Assembly: GCF_004217545.1 (NCBI RefSeq)
Contig: NZ_SHKY01000001.1
Span: 7,361,688 to 7,425,687, forward strand
Reading direction: 5' to 3'
Source: Krasilnikovia cinnamomea
Lineage (GTDB): Bacteria > Actinomycetota > Actinomycetes > Mycobacteriales > Micromonosporaceae
DNA length: 64,000 nucleotides
Shown here: positions 7,852-16,641 of the stretch, piece after piece
Layout of the letters: every line of letters starts with the position of its first letter
Position numbering within the stretch: the stretch's first letter is position 1
Made by a program: the position numbers and the translations under genes
Notes under the pieces: model-generated
What the model was told of the DNA's origin: nothing
The model's input: the letters and a program-made list of their open reading frames with translations, nothing else
The model's database searches: none

Positions 7852-9654
7852 TCAGCCGGCGAACGGCGTACGGTCCACCGGCGGCAGCAGCTTGGCCTCG
7901 CCCGGTGCGGGCAGGCCGTGGGCGACGATCTCCTCCGGGGTGGCGCCGCTCAGGTCGAACGGCGCCTCAAGGCCGGACTGGTCCGCCTTGTCGATCACCC
8001 TGGTGTACGGCTGGACGTCGCCGTGGCACACCGTGCCGGCCTTCGGCAGGTCCCGGTACAGCAGGTAGCGGTCGATGTGGCCGGTGGCGCACGCCGACGT
8101 GCCGTACGCGGTGTGGCCCCAGTTGTCGCTGCTCAGCAGGCGGCTGTTGGGCAGCAGGTCGGCGGCCTTGACCGCGTCGCGGTAGTTGGTGGCCGGGTCC
8201 CAGTAGCTGCCCACGATCAGCACGGGCCGGGCGGTACGCCGGTTGAACGGCCCGGTGTAGGCGTCCTCGTCGCGTACGGTCCACGCGTTGCGGGCGCAGG
8301 GCACGCTGGCCCACGCCCAGGGCCGCCCGAAGTAGGGGGCGCGCCGGTCGGCCGCGGCCGCCTGCCGGGCCCAGCCCTTCGCCGACGCCGGGTGCCGCCC
8401 GTCGGTGCACATGACGGCGGAGTACGCCTCGAGCGAGTTGTCGTACGGGAAGCCCCGCTGCGCACGCCGCGCGGTGAGCCGCTGGCGCATGGCGGCGCCG
8501 GCCGCGTCGATCTCGTCCGGCGTGGCGGAGCGGTTCGGATCGGTCAGCAGCCACAGCTCGGCCAGCATGCCCGAGAGCATGTCGCCGCCCTGGGTGTCGT
8601 AGAGCGCCCCCAGGGCGACCGTGACGAACAGGGGGTACGTGAACGTCATGCCCTCGCCGAGGTTCAGCGGCTTGCGCTTGAGCCGGCGGGCGATGGTGCC
8701 GAACTTGCGCACCGTGTCCGGGCCGGCGAAGGCGCACTTGGTGCTGCCGGCGCGCTCGCAGCGGTGCAGCAGTTCGATCAGCGCCCGGTACGCGCCGTCG
8801 GCCGAACGCAGCCGCTGGTCCTGGTTGGTCTTGCCGGTCTTCCGGGTGCCGACCCAGGCGCGCGGGTTGATGGTGCCGTCGACCGCGAGGGCCCGGAACC
8901 GGTCCGGGAACATGTTGGCGTAGTACTGGCCGAGCGCGGAGCCGTAGCTGAAGCCGAGGTAGGTGAGCTTGGTGTCGCCGACCGCGCGGCGCATGACGTC
9001 CATGTCGCGGGCGACCTCGGCGGTGCTCATCGCCCCGGCCAGTTCCCGGCCGGTGGTGGAGCAGCCGCGGGCGAGCTTGCGGGCCGACTTGAGGTACGAC
9101 TTCACCTGCTTGGCGCCCACGGGGAACGGCAGGGTGTTCAGCGGCTTGAGGGCCCGGGTCTGCTTGCCGGTGTCCCGGAAGCACTGGACCTGGTCGCTGG
9201 CGCCGATGCCGCGCGGATCCACCCCGACGATGTCGAAGCGCTCCAGCAGCGCTTCGCTGAGGAAGTACGGCGCGGCCAGGGCCATGAACGTCGCCTGGGC
9301 GCCGGGGCCGCCGGGGTTCACGAACAGGCTGCCGATCTTGCGGTCCTGGTCCTTGGCGCGCACGCGCACGAGGGCGAGGGTGACCTGGCGTCCCCTGGGG
9401 TTGTCGTAGTCCAGCGGCACCTCGGCGGTCGCGCACTGGGCCCACTGGTAGCAGCTGTACCAGTCCAGCTTGGGGGTGGGGACCCGGTCGACCCGGCGCG
9501 CCTCGGCGGCGCTGGTCTTCGCGGACCGCGCCGCGGCGGCGGTGGCGGCCGGCTCCGGCGCGGCGGTGGGGGCGGCAGGGGCCGGGGTGATGAGGCCCCC
9601 GGCGGCGATCAGGCCCGCGGCACCGGCGGCCAGCAGGCGGGAGGAGAGCGGCAC
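7852..9654 (-). CDS. Secreted alpha/beta hydrolase, tripeptidyl aminopeptidase (TAP) type
   Basis: 600 residues from GTG at 9654, preceded by GGAAGG at a good distance; the longer frame adds 15 residues ahead of the signal peptide. The N-terminus is a secretion signal (LLAAGAAGLIAAGGL, then Ala/Pro-rich). The alpha/beta-hydrolase core shows VNPGGPGAQ (oxyanion region), VGVDPRGIG, and the nucleophile elbow GFSYG. A C-terminal TAP-like domain contains VLIVGSYWDPATNY and NWGHTAYG with the catalytic His. The family (PF00561 with PF08386) comprises Streptomyces secreted tripeptidyl aminopeptidases and related carboxyesterases. It probably digests peptides outside the cell. Confidence 0.88.
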   Translation of the reverse strand: MPLSSRLLAAGAAGLIAAGGLITPAPAAPTAAPEPAATAAAARSAKTSAAEARRVDRVPTPKLDWYSCYQWAQCATAEVPLDYDNPRGRQVTLALVRVRAKDQDRKIGSLFVNPGGPGAQATFMALAAPYFLSEALLERFDIVGVDPRGIGASDQVQCFRDTGKQTRALKPLNTLPFPVGAKQVKSYLKSARKLARGCSTTGRELAGAMSTAEVARDMDVMRRAVGDTKLTYLGFSYGSALGQYYANMFPDRFRALAVDGTINPRAWVGTRKTGKTNQDQRLRSADGAYRALIELLHRCERAGSTKCAFAGPDTVRKFGTIARRLKRKPLNLGEGMTFTYPLFVTVALGALYDTQGGDMLSGMLAELWLLTDPNRSATPDEIDAAGAAMRQRLTARRAQRGFPYDNSLEAYSAVMCTDGRHPASAKGWARQAAAADRRAPYFGRPWAWASVPCARNAWTVRDEDAYTGPFNRRTARPVLIVGSYWDPATNYRDAVKAADLLPNSRLLSSDNWGHTAYGTSACATGHIDRYLLYRDLPKAGTVCHGDVQPYTRVIDKADQSGLEAPFDLSGATPEEIVAHGLPAPGEAKLLPPVDRTPFAG

Positions 9655-9764
9655 GAGGGAACCTTCCAGGCGCGGCGCCCCGTTCGCGCCGGATACCACA
9701 AAGGTACGGATTGGGCCGGTATTTCAGCACGGCGCAACGGCGTGACCAACGGGACCGGCGCGGC

Positions 9765-9778
9765 GGGACCTCTGGCCC
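9765..9778. promoter_or_regulatory. DosR-like box upstream of phosphoketolase
   Basis: GGGAC-ctct-GGCCC matches the core of the mycobacterial DosR consensus (GGGAC-TWWA-GTCCC) with one half-site mismatch. It lies 86 bp before the phosphoketolase ATG. Confidence 0.5.
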
Positions 9779-9864
9779 TGATCGCGGTGAACGCCGCCCG
9801 AAAGCATGGTGGCGGTTCCCCTGAACGGGGCACCGCACCGCAGCGCATACGGGAGGATCCGAGC

Positions 9865-12258
9865 ATGACCTCGACGCAAGCCCTGCAAGGGCCGCTGACC
9901 GACGACGAGCTTCGCCGGCTCGACGCGTACTGGCGCGCGGCGAACTACCTCACGGTCGGTCAGATCTATCTGCTCGACAACCCGCTGCTGCGTGAACCGC
10001 TGAAGCCGGACCACATCAAGCCCCGGCTGCTCGGGCACTGGGGCACCAGCCCCGGCCTCAACATGATCTACGCCCACACCAACCGGCAGATCGTCAACCG
10101 CGACCTCAACGCGATCTACATCATCGGCCCCGGCCACGGCGGCCCGGCCATCGTCGCGAACACCTGGCTGGAGGGTACGTACAGCGAGCTGTACCCGTCG
10201 GTCAGCCAGGACGAGGCCGGGATGGCCCGGCTGTTCCGGCAGTTCTCCTTCCCCGGCGGCATCCCCAGCCACGTGGCTCCCGAGGTGCCTGGCTCCATCC
10301 ACGAGGGCGGCGAGCTCGGCTACTCACTGATGCACGCGTACGGTGCCGCGTTCGACAACCCGGACCTGACCGTGATCTGCGTGGTCGGCGACGGTGAGGC
10401 CGAGACCGGCCCGCTGTCGGCGAGCTGGCTGTCCAACGTCTTCCTCAACCCGGCCCGCGACGGCGCGGTGCTGCCGATCCTGCACCTCAACGGCTGGAAG
10501 ATCGCCAACCCGACCGTGCTGGACCGCATCGACGAGTCCGACCTGGTCGCGCTGTTCACCGGCTCCGGCTACGAGCCGATCATCGTCGCCGGCGACGAGC
10601 CCGCGCTGGTGCACCAGAGCCTGGCCGCCGCGATGGACCAGGCCCTCGACACGATCGCGGCGATCCAGCGGCACGCCCGCAGCACCGGTGACGGCACCCG
10701 GCCCCGCTGGCCGATGATCATTTTCCGTACGCCGAAGGGCTGGACCGGTCCGCGCGAGGTCGACGGAATCCCGGTCGAGGGCACGTTCCGCTCGCACCAG
10801 GTGCCGCTGGCCGGGACCCGCGACAACCCGGAGCACCTGGCCCAGTTGGAGCGCTGGCTGCGCTCGTACAAGCCGGAGGAGCTGTTCGACCCGATCGGCG
10901 CGCCCGTGGCCGAGCTGACCACCATGCCGCCCAAGGGCATCCGGCGGATGAGCGCCAACCCGCACGCCAACGGCGGCGAACTGCTGCGCGACCTGGTACT
11001 GCCGGACTACCGCGACTACGCGGTCGACGTGCACCACCCCGTGCACCCGAAGCGCGAGGCGTGCCGGGTGCTCGGCGAATGGCTGCGCGACGTGGCCCGC
11101 GCGAACCCCGACCGGTTCCGGCTGTTCGGCCCCGACGAGGTGGCCTCCAACCGGCTCGGCGCCGCGTTCGAGGTCAGCGACCGGGCATTCACGGCGCGCA
11201 CCACCGAGTACGACGAGCACCTCTCCCCCGACGGCCGCGTCATGGAGGTGCTCTCCGAGCACCTGTGCCAGGGCTGGCTGGAGGGTTACCTGCTGACCGG
11301 CCGGCACGGCGTGTTCACCAGCTACGAGGCGTTCATCCACGTCGTCGACTCGATGCTCAACCAGCACGCCAAGTGGCTCAAGACCACCAACGAGATCCCG
11401 TGGCGGCGCCCGATCGCCTCACTCAACTACCTGCTGTCCAGCCACGTGTGGCGCCAGGACCACAACGGCTTCTCCCACCAGGACCCGGGTTTCATCGACC
11501 ACGTGGTCAACAAGAAGTCCGAAGTGGTCCGGGTCTACCTGCCGCCGGACGCCAACACGCTGCTGTCCACCATGGACCACTGCCTGCGCAGCCGCCAGTA
11601 CGTCAACGTGATCGTCGCGGGCAAGCAGTCCGCGCCGAACTGGCTGTCCATGGAACAGGCCGCCCTGCACTGCCGCCGCGGCCTGGGCATCTGGGATTGG
11701 GCCAGCACGGACGCGGGCAGCGAGCCGGACGTGGTCCTCGCGGCCGCCGGGGACGTGCCGACGCTGGAGACGCTCGCCGCCGCCGACCTGCTGCGCACCC
11801 ACCTGCCCGACCTCAAGGTCCGGGTGGTCAACGTCGTGGACCTCATGCGGTTGCAGCCCGAGAGCGAGCACCCGCACGGGCTGTCCGACCAGGAGTTCGA
11901 CACGATCTTCACCACGGATCAGCCGATCGTCTTCGCGTACCACGGCTACCCGTGGCTGATCCACCGGCTCACCTACCGGCGGACCAACCACGGCAACATG
12001 CACGTACGCGGATACAAGGAGGAGGGCACCACCACCACGCCGTTCGACATGGTGATGCTCAACGACCTGGACCGCTTCCACCTGGTCATCGACGTGATCG
12101 ACCGGGTGCCGGGGCTCGGCTCGCGGGCCGCGCACCTGCGCCAGGCGATGGTCGACGCCCGCCAGCAGGCCCGGGCGTACACCCGGACCCACGGCGAGGA
12201 CGACCCGAAGATCGCGGAGTGGACGTGGCCGACGACGGAGGCACCCACCAACCCCTGA
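9865..12258 (+). CDS. xfp: Phosphoketolase (xylulose-5-P/fructose-6-P)
   Basis: 797 residues, the usual family length, from ATG at 9865 with GGGAGG upstream. The enzyme splits xylulose 5-phosphate (and often fructose 6-phosphate) with phosphate to give acetyl phosphate plus a sugar phosphate, using thiamine diphosphate. Diagnostic features: LLGHWGTSPGLNMIYAH near residues 55-71, IIGPGHGGPA near 87-95, and the ThDP/Mg motif GDGEAETGPLSASWLSN at 175-191. The C-terminal region includes HVRGYKEEGTTTTPFDM, also typical. A DosR-like box precedes it and the pyruvate formate-lyase genes follow, so it is likely part of an oxygen-limitation carbon route that yields acetyl phosphate and ATP. Confidence 0.95.
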   Translation: MTSTQALQGPLTDDELRRLDAYWRAANYLTVGQIYLLDNPLLREPLKPDHIKPRLLGHWGTSPGLNMIYAHTNRQIVNRDLNAIYIIGPGHGGPAIVANTWLEGTYSELYPSVSQDEAGMARLFRQFSFPGGIPSHVAPEVPGSIHEGGELGYSLMHAYGAAFDNPDLTVICVVGDGEAETGPLSASWLSNVFLNPARDGAVLPILHLNGWKIANPTVLDRIDESDLVALFTGSGYEPIIVAGDEPALVHQSLAAAMDQALDTIAAIQRHARSTGDGTRPRWPMIIFRTPKGWTGPREVDGIPVEGTFRSHQVPLAGTRDNPEHLAQLERWLRSYKPEELFDPIGAPVAELTTMPPKGIRRMSANPHANGGELLRDLVLPDYRDYAVDVHHPVHPKREACRVLGEWLRDVARANPDRFRLFGPDEVASNRLGAAFEVSDRAFTARTTEYDEHLSPDGRVMEVLSEHLCQGWLEGYLLTGRHGVFTSYEAFIHVVDSMLNQHAKWLKTTNEIPWRRPIASLNYLLSSHVWRQDHNGFSHQDPGFIDHVVNKKSEVVRVYLPPDANTLLSTMDHCLRSRQYVNVIVAGKQSAPNWLSMEQAALHCRRGLGIWDWASTDAGSEPDVVLAAAGDVPTLETLAAADLLRTHLPDLKVRVVNVVDLMRLQPESEHPHGLSDQEFDTIFTTDQPIVFAYHGYPWLIHRLTYRRTNHGNMHVRGYKEEGTTTTPFDMVMLNDLDRFHLVIDVIDRVPGLGSRAAHLRQAMVDARQQARAYTRTHGEDDPKIAEWTWPTTEAPTNP

Positions 12259-12265
12259 CCGCCCG

Positions 12266-12311
12266 CCGCGGCGCCAGGACCCGGGCCCGCCGCCCGGGCC
12301 TGGCGCCGCGG
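12266..12311. terminator. Terminator after phosphoketolase
   Basis: A 13-bp perfect stem, ccgcggcgccagg (12266-12278) and cctggcgccgcgg (12299-12311), with a further GC-rich pairing inside the loop, followed by a short T run (gttt). It separates phosphoketolase from the pfl genes. Confidence 0.75.
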
Positions 12312-12396
12312 CGTTTCCCGCCCGGGCGGGCAGCCCCGGCGCTCCCGCCCGGCCCGCGGGTGCCCGTCCTGCGCAGGGCGGCGGCACCGGGCGGAC

Positions 12397-12410
12397 AGGA
12401 CCTTCGGCCG
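12397..12410. promoter_or_regulatory. Weak DosR-like box upstream of pflB
   Basis: AGGAC-cttc-GGCCG keeps the GGAC/GGCC core with the same 4-bp spacing as the better boxes; its spacer cttc is the complement of the gaag spacer seen near devR. It is 54 bp before the pflB ATG. Outer bases deviate from consensus. Confidence 0.35.
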
Positions 12411-12463
12411 TGTCCGGCGCGGGCGGCCGGTGACGATGCTGGAGATGGACACGAGGAGGGGCA

Positions 12464-14701
12464 ATGCAGGCTGAATCGCACGATGCCTGGCGGGGGTTCG
12501 ACGGCCAGAGCTGGCGTCCGTCGATCGACGTCGCCGGATTCATCCGAGACAACGTGACGCCGTACACCGGCGGGGCGGAGTTCCTGGCCGGCCCCACCGA
12601 GCGCACCCGCCAGATCTGGACGACGTTGCAGCAGATGTTCGTGGAGGAGCGCCAGCGCGGGATCTTCGACGTCGACACGCACACCCCGTCGACCATCACC
12701 GCGCACGCCCCGGGATACCTGGACCGCGACAACGAGCTGATCGTGGGCTTGCAGACCAGCGCCCCGCTGCGCCGGGCGATCATGCCCGCCGGAGGGCTGC
12801 GCATGGTCGAGGGCGGGCTGAAGGCGTACGGCTACGAGATCGACCCGACCGTGAAGAAGATCTTCTCCACGTACCGCAAGACCCACAACGACGGCGTCTT
12901 CGACGCGTACCCGGCCGACGTGCTGGCCGCCCGCCGCTCGCACATCATCACCGGCCTGCCCGACGCGTACGGCCGCGGCCGCATCATCGGCGACTACCGC
13001 CGCATCGCCCTGTACGGCGTCGACACCCTGATCGCCGAACGCCGCGCGATCAAGGCCGCCGACGACCGCCTCTCCAGCGAGGACGTGATCCGCGAACGGG
13101 AGGAGCTGGCGGAACAGATCCGCGCCCTGGGCGAGCTGAAGGAGATGGCCTCGGCGTACGGATTCGACCTGTCCGGCCCCGCCACCACCGCCCGCGAGGC
13201 GATCCAGTGGCTGTACTTCGGCTACCTGGCCGCCACCAAGGAGCAGAACGGCGCGGCCATGTCGCTGGGCCGCACCTCCACCTTCATCGACATCTACCTG
13301 CAGCGCGACCTCGCCGAGGGCACCCTGGACGAGACCGCCGCCCAGGAGCTGATCGACGACTTCGTGATCAAGCTGCGGATCGTCCGGTTCCTGCGCACAC
13401 CCGAGTACGACGAACTGTTCTCCGGCGACCCCACCTGGGTCACCGAGGCGATCGGCGGCATCGGCACCGACGGGCGCCCGCTGGTCACCCGGACCAGCTT
13501 CCGCTACCTGCAGACGCTCTACAACCTCGGGCCCGCCCCGGAACCCAACCTGACCGTGCTGTGGTCGCCGCAGCTGCCCGAGGGGTTCAAGAGGTTCTGC
13601 TCGCAGGTGTCGCTGGACACCAGCTCGATCCAGTACGAGAACGACGACCTGCTGCGGCCCGCGTACAGCGACGACACCGCGATCGCCTGCTGCGTGTCGG
13701 CGATGCGGGTCGGCAAGGACATGCAGTTCTTCGGGGCCCGGGCCAACCTCGCCAAGGCGCTGCTGTACGCGATCAACGGCGGCCGCGACGAGCTGACCGG
13801 GGCGCAGGTGGCCCCGCCGAGCCCGCCGCTGGAAAGCGACGTGCTGGACTACGACGAGGTGATGGCGGCCTACGACAAGACCCTCGACTGGCTGGTCGAG
13901 ACGTACGTCGACGCGCTCAACGTGATCCACTACATGCACGACAAGTACGCGTACGAGCGGATCGAGATGGCCCTGCACGACCACCCGGTGCACCGGTTCC
14001 TGGCCACCGGCATCGCGGGCCTGTCGGTCGCCACGGACAGCCTGTCCGCGATCAAGCACGCCCAGGTCAAGGTGCTGCGCGACGCGGAGGGCCACGCGGT
14101 CGACTACCAGGTGGACGGCGAGTACCCGACGTTCGGCAACAACGACGACCGGGTCGACTCGATCGCGGTGGACCTCGTGGAACGGTTCATGGACAAGGTG
14201 CGCCGCCAGCCCACGTACCGGGGTGCCGAGCCCAGCCTGTCCGTGCTCACCATCACCTCCAACGTGGTGTACGGCAAGCACACCGGCAACACCCCGGACG
14301 GCCGGCGCGCCGGGGAGCCGTTCGCGCCGGGCGCCAACCCGATGAACGGGCGCGACAAGCACGGCCTGATCGCCGCCGCGCTGAGCGTGGCGAAGCTGCC
14401 GTACCGCAGCGCCCGCGACGGCATCTCGCTGACCGCGACCGTGACCCCGGACGGGTTGGGCCACACCCGCGAAGAGCGGATCGACAACCTGGTCGGGGTG
14501 CTCGACGGCTACACCGACGCGGGCGGCTTCCACCTCAACGTCAACGTCCTGGACCGGGCCACCCTGGAGGACGCGATGGTGCATCCGGAGAACTACCCGC
14601 AACTGACCATCCGGGTCTCGGGGTACGCGGTGAACTTCGTGCGGCTCACCGCGGAGCAGCAGCGCGACGTCATCTCGCGCACCTTCCACGGCGCGCTGTG
14701 A
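12464..14701 (+). CDS. pflB: Formate C-acetyltransferase (pyruvate formate-lyase)
   Basis: 745 residues from ATG at 12464 after the strong ribosome site GAGGAGGGG. The enzyme converts pyruvate and CoA to acetyl-CoA and formate by glycyl-radical chemistry. The adjacent catalytic cysteines are seen in AIACCVSAM (Cys409-Cys410), and the radical glycine in IRVSGYAVNF (Gly720) near the C-terminus. The length is close to E. coli PflB. Its stop overlaps the start of the activating enzyme by 4 bp, so the two are coupled. An oxygen-sensitive enzyme of this kind in an aerobic-looking actinomycete points to a real anaerobic phase; a weak DosR-like box lies upstream. Confidence 0.95.
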   Translation: MQAESHDAWRGFDGQSWRPSIDVAGFIRDNVTPYTGGAEFLAGPTERTRQIWTTLQQMFVEERQRGIFDVDTHTPSTITAHAPGYLDRDNELIVGLQTSAPLRRAIMPAGGLRMVEGGLKAYGYEIDPTVKKIFSTYRKTHNDGVFDAYPADVLAARRSHIITGLPDAYGRGRIIGDYRRIALYGVDTLIAERRAIKAADDRLSSEDVIREREELAEQIRALGELKEMASAYGFDLSGPATTAREAIQWLYFGYLAATKEQNGAAMSLGRTSTFIDIYLQRDLAEGTLDETAAQELIDDFVIKLRIVRFLRTPEYDELFSGDPTWVTEAIGGIGTDGRPLVTRTSFRYLQTLYNLGPAPEPNLTVLWSPQLPEGFKRFCSQVSLDTSSIQYENDDLLRPAYSDDTAIACCVSAMRVGKDMQFFGARANLAKALLYAINGGRDELTGAQVAPPSPPLESDVLDYDEVMAAYDKTLDWLVETYVDALNVIHYMHDKYAYERIEMALHDHPVHRFLATGIAGLSVATDSLSAIKHAQVKVLRDAEGHAVDYQVDGEYPTFGNNDDRVDSIAVDLVERFMDKVRRQPTYRGAEPSLSVLTITSNVVYGKHTGNTPDGRRAGEPFAPGANPMNGRDKHGLIAAALSVAKLPYRSARDGISLTATVTPDGLGHTREERIDNLVGVLDGYTDAGGFHLNVNVLDRATLEDAMVHPENYPQLTIRVSGYAVNFVRLTAEQQRDVISRTFHGAL

Positions 14702-15447
14702 CCACAGCGCTGAAACGGATCGTCGGCGCCGTCCACTCCTACGACGTGTCCGTCGGGGTGGACGGCCCCGGCACCCGGTTCGTGGCGTTCCTCGCCGGTT
14801 GCCCGCTGCGCTGCCTCTACTGCCACAGCCCGGACACCTGGTACCGGCGTAGCGGCACCGCCACCACGGTGGACGAACTCATGGCGAAGGTCCACCGGTA
14901 CGAGCGCTTCGTCAAGATCGCGCGGGGCGGTGTCACCCTGTCCGGCGGCGACCCGCTGCAGCAGCCCGACTTCGTCCGCGCGGTGTTCCAGGCCTGCAAG
15001 GCCGTGGACCTGCACACCGCGCTGGACACCAGCGGCTTCCTCGACGAACGCGCGGACGACGAGCTGCTGGACGCCACCGATCTGGTGCTGCTGGACGTGA
15101 AATCCGGCGACGCGCAGACGTACCGGAAGGTGACCCGGACCGGGCGGCTGGCGCCGACGGTCCGCTTCGCGCACCGGCTGGCCGAACGGGGCACCCCGAT
15201 CTGGGTGCGTTTCGTGCTCGTACCCGGGCTCACGGACGCCGTGGACAACGTGGCCGCGGTGGCCGACATCGTGGCCGGGGTGGGCACGGTCGAACGGGTC
15301 GAGGTGCTGCCGTTCCACACCCTCGGCGCGCCGAAGTACGCGGCGCTCGGGCTGGACTACCCGCTCAAGGACACCCCGAGCCCAAGCCCCGAACTGCTCG
15401 ACCGGGTTCGCGGGCAGTTCCGCGAGCGTGGCCTCTTCGTCACCTGA
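14698..15447 (+). CDS. pflA: Pyruvate formate-lyase activating enzyme (radical SAM)
   Basis: 249 residues from GTG at 14698, which overlaps the pflB stop (GTGA). The 4Fe-4S cluster motif C35-x3-C39-x2-C42 lies in AGCPLRCLYCHSP, as in all PflA proteins. GGVTLSGGDPLQQ (SAM/GGE-like strand) and DTSGF follow, and LDVKSGD and VRFVLVPGLTD are typical of the family. The protein makes the 5'-deoxyadenosyl radical that abstracts hydrogen from Gly720 of PflB. Conserved operon order with pflB makes the assignment secure. Confidence 0.94.
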   Translation: MTTALKRIVGAVHSYDVSVGVDGPGTRFVAFLAGCPLRCLYCHSPDTWYRRSGTATTVDELMAKVHRYERFVKIARGGVTLSGGDPLQQPDFVRAVFQACKAVDLHTALDTSGFLDERADDELLDATDLVLLDVKSGDAQTYRKVTRTGRLAPTVRFAHRLAERGTPIWVRFVLVPGLTDAVDNVAAVADIVAGVGTVERVEVLPFHTLGAPKYAALGLDYPLKDTPSPSPELLDRVRGQFRERGLFVT

Positions 15448-15577
15448 CGTGACGTGGCCGGCAAGGGTCCAAAGCCTCTAGTTCCCCTGAACGCTCCCTC
15501 AGTACGGTCCGATCGATCGATCAGTATCGATGGCTTCGCACATCGGAGTGCGGAGATGATCGAAGGGGGAACCACTC

Positions 15578-16552
15578 ATGGTTCATCAGGCGCACGCCGG
15601 TGGGGGCCGGCGCATCGTCCGCGCGATCGTCGCGGGCCTCGCCGCGATGATCACGATCACGGCGCTCGCGGTGGCGCAACCCGCCGCCGCCAGTGCCGCG
15701 CCGCCGTCGGCGGCCTGGACCGGCTGGGTGCCGGTGCCGGGCGGCGGGACGACGGCCGACCAGCCCGCCACCGCCGTCTACAACGACATCCAGTACCTGT
15801 TCGTCAGGGGGACGGACAACAAGATCTACACCCAGGCCGCCGACGGCGTGTTCTGGTACGGCTGGCGTGAGGTGGCCGGTGGCGGCGCCACCCCGTCCGC
15901 CCCCGCGGCCACGGTGTACCAGTCGCAGCTGCACCTGTTCACCCGCGGCACCGACGACCGGATCTACCTCAACCGGCTCAACGGCACGACGTGGTCCGGC
16001 TGGTCCCAGGTGCCCGGCGGCGGGGCGACCCGCGGCACGCCGAGCGCGGTGGTCTACCAGAACACGCTGTACCTGTTCGTCCAGGGCACGGACAACCGCC
16101 TCTACGTCAACCGGGACTACAACGGCGCGTGGAGCGGCTGGTACCAGGTGCCCGGCGGCGGCGCGACCCCCTCGGGTCCCGGCGCGGCCGTGTACCAGAA
16201 CACGCTGTACCTGTTCGCCCGCAGCTCCGACAACCGCCTCTACGGCAACTGGATGTCGTCCAACGGCGCGTGGAGCGGCTGGTACCAGGTGCCCGGCGGC
16301 GGCGCGAGCCCCTCGTCCCCGGCCCCCATCGCGTACCGGGGTTCGCTGGGCCTGTTCGTGCGGGGCACCAACAACGCGATCTACGTCAACGCGCTGACGA
16401 ACGGGGTGTGGAGCGGGTGGTCCCAGGTGCCCGGCGGCGGCGCGACACTGTCCGCACCCGGCCCCGGCGTGTACCAGGGCTCGCTGGACCTGTTCATCCG
16501 CGGCACCAACAACGCCGTCTACCTCAACCGGACCGGGCCGCCCGCGTCCTGA
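15578..16552 (+). CDS. Secreted PLL/tectonin-like beta-propeller of ~6 repeats
   Basis: 324 residues with a cleavable signal peptide (basic start, hydrophobic AGLAAMITITALAVA, Ala-x-Ala cut near residue 40). The mature part is almost wholly built from about six ~47-residue repeats of the form W-x-GW-x-QVPGGGAT, then LYLFVRGTDNxIYxN. This is the blade pattern of the bacterial PLL-like/fungal fucose-lectin-like propellers. The protein likely binds carbohydrate outside the cell. No catalytic motif is visible. The internal blades are near-identical at DNA level (for example around 16131-16160 and 16271-16300), suggesting recent blade duplication. A weak DosR-like element (gggtc-caaa-gcctc, 15465-15478) precedes it. 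Confidence 0.75.
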   Translation: MVHQAHAGGGRRIVRAIVAGLAAMITITALAVAQPAAASAAPPSAAWTGWVPVPGGGTTADQPATAVYNDIQYLFVRGTDNKIYTQAADGVFWYGWREVAGGGATPSAPAATVYQSQLHLFTRGTDDRIYLNRLNGTTWSGWSQVPGGGATRGTPSAVVYQNTLYLFVQGTDNRLYVNRDYNGAWSGWYQVPGGGATPSGPGAAVYQNTLYLFARSSDNRLYGNWMSSNGAWSGWYQVPGGGASPSSPAPIAYRGSLGLFVRGTNNAIYVNALTNGVWSGWSQVPGGGATLSAPGPGVYQGSLDLFIRGTNNAVYLNRTGPPAS

Positions 16553-16588
16553 CCGGCTGATCCGGCCCGCCACGGCGCGGGCGCAAGG

Positions 16589-16618
16589 GCGCCCCGGGAC
16601 CCACCGGTCCCGGGGCGC
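16589..16618. terminator. Bidirectional terminator between propeller gene and devR
   Basis: A perfect 13-bp stem, gcgccccgggacc (16589-16601) and ggtcccggggcgc (16606-16618), with a 4-nt loop. It lies between two convergent 3' ends. Confidence 0.85.
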
Positions 16619-16641
16619 ACCGTATGGTTCACGGCCCGGTC

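Noticed and set aside
6670..9864. Very long plus-strand open frame running from 6670 into phosphoketolase
   Set aside because: The first ~1065 codons are Arg/Gly/Ala-rich shadow sequence antisense to the TAP hydrolase and out of frame with the VIT/vWA gene. Phosphoketolase similarity begins at the ATG at 9865.
12086..14689. 867-codon open frame antisense to pflB
   Set aside because: Composition is Val/Gly/Arg/His shadow sequence typical of the complementary strand of high-G+C genes; pflB has full family motifs on the plus strand.
15465..15478. gggtc-caaa-gcctc as a DosR box for the secreted propeller gene
   Set aside because: Spacing is right but several consensus bases deviate, so it is mentioned only as weak in the gene entry and not listed as a site.
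16589..16618. GGGAC...GTCCC palindrome as a DosR box
   Set aside because: Spacing is 6 bp, not 4, it is part of a perfect 13-bp stem with a tight loop, and it lies between two 3' ends. It is a terminator.
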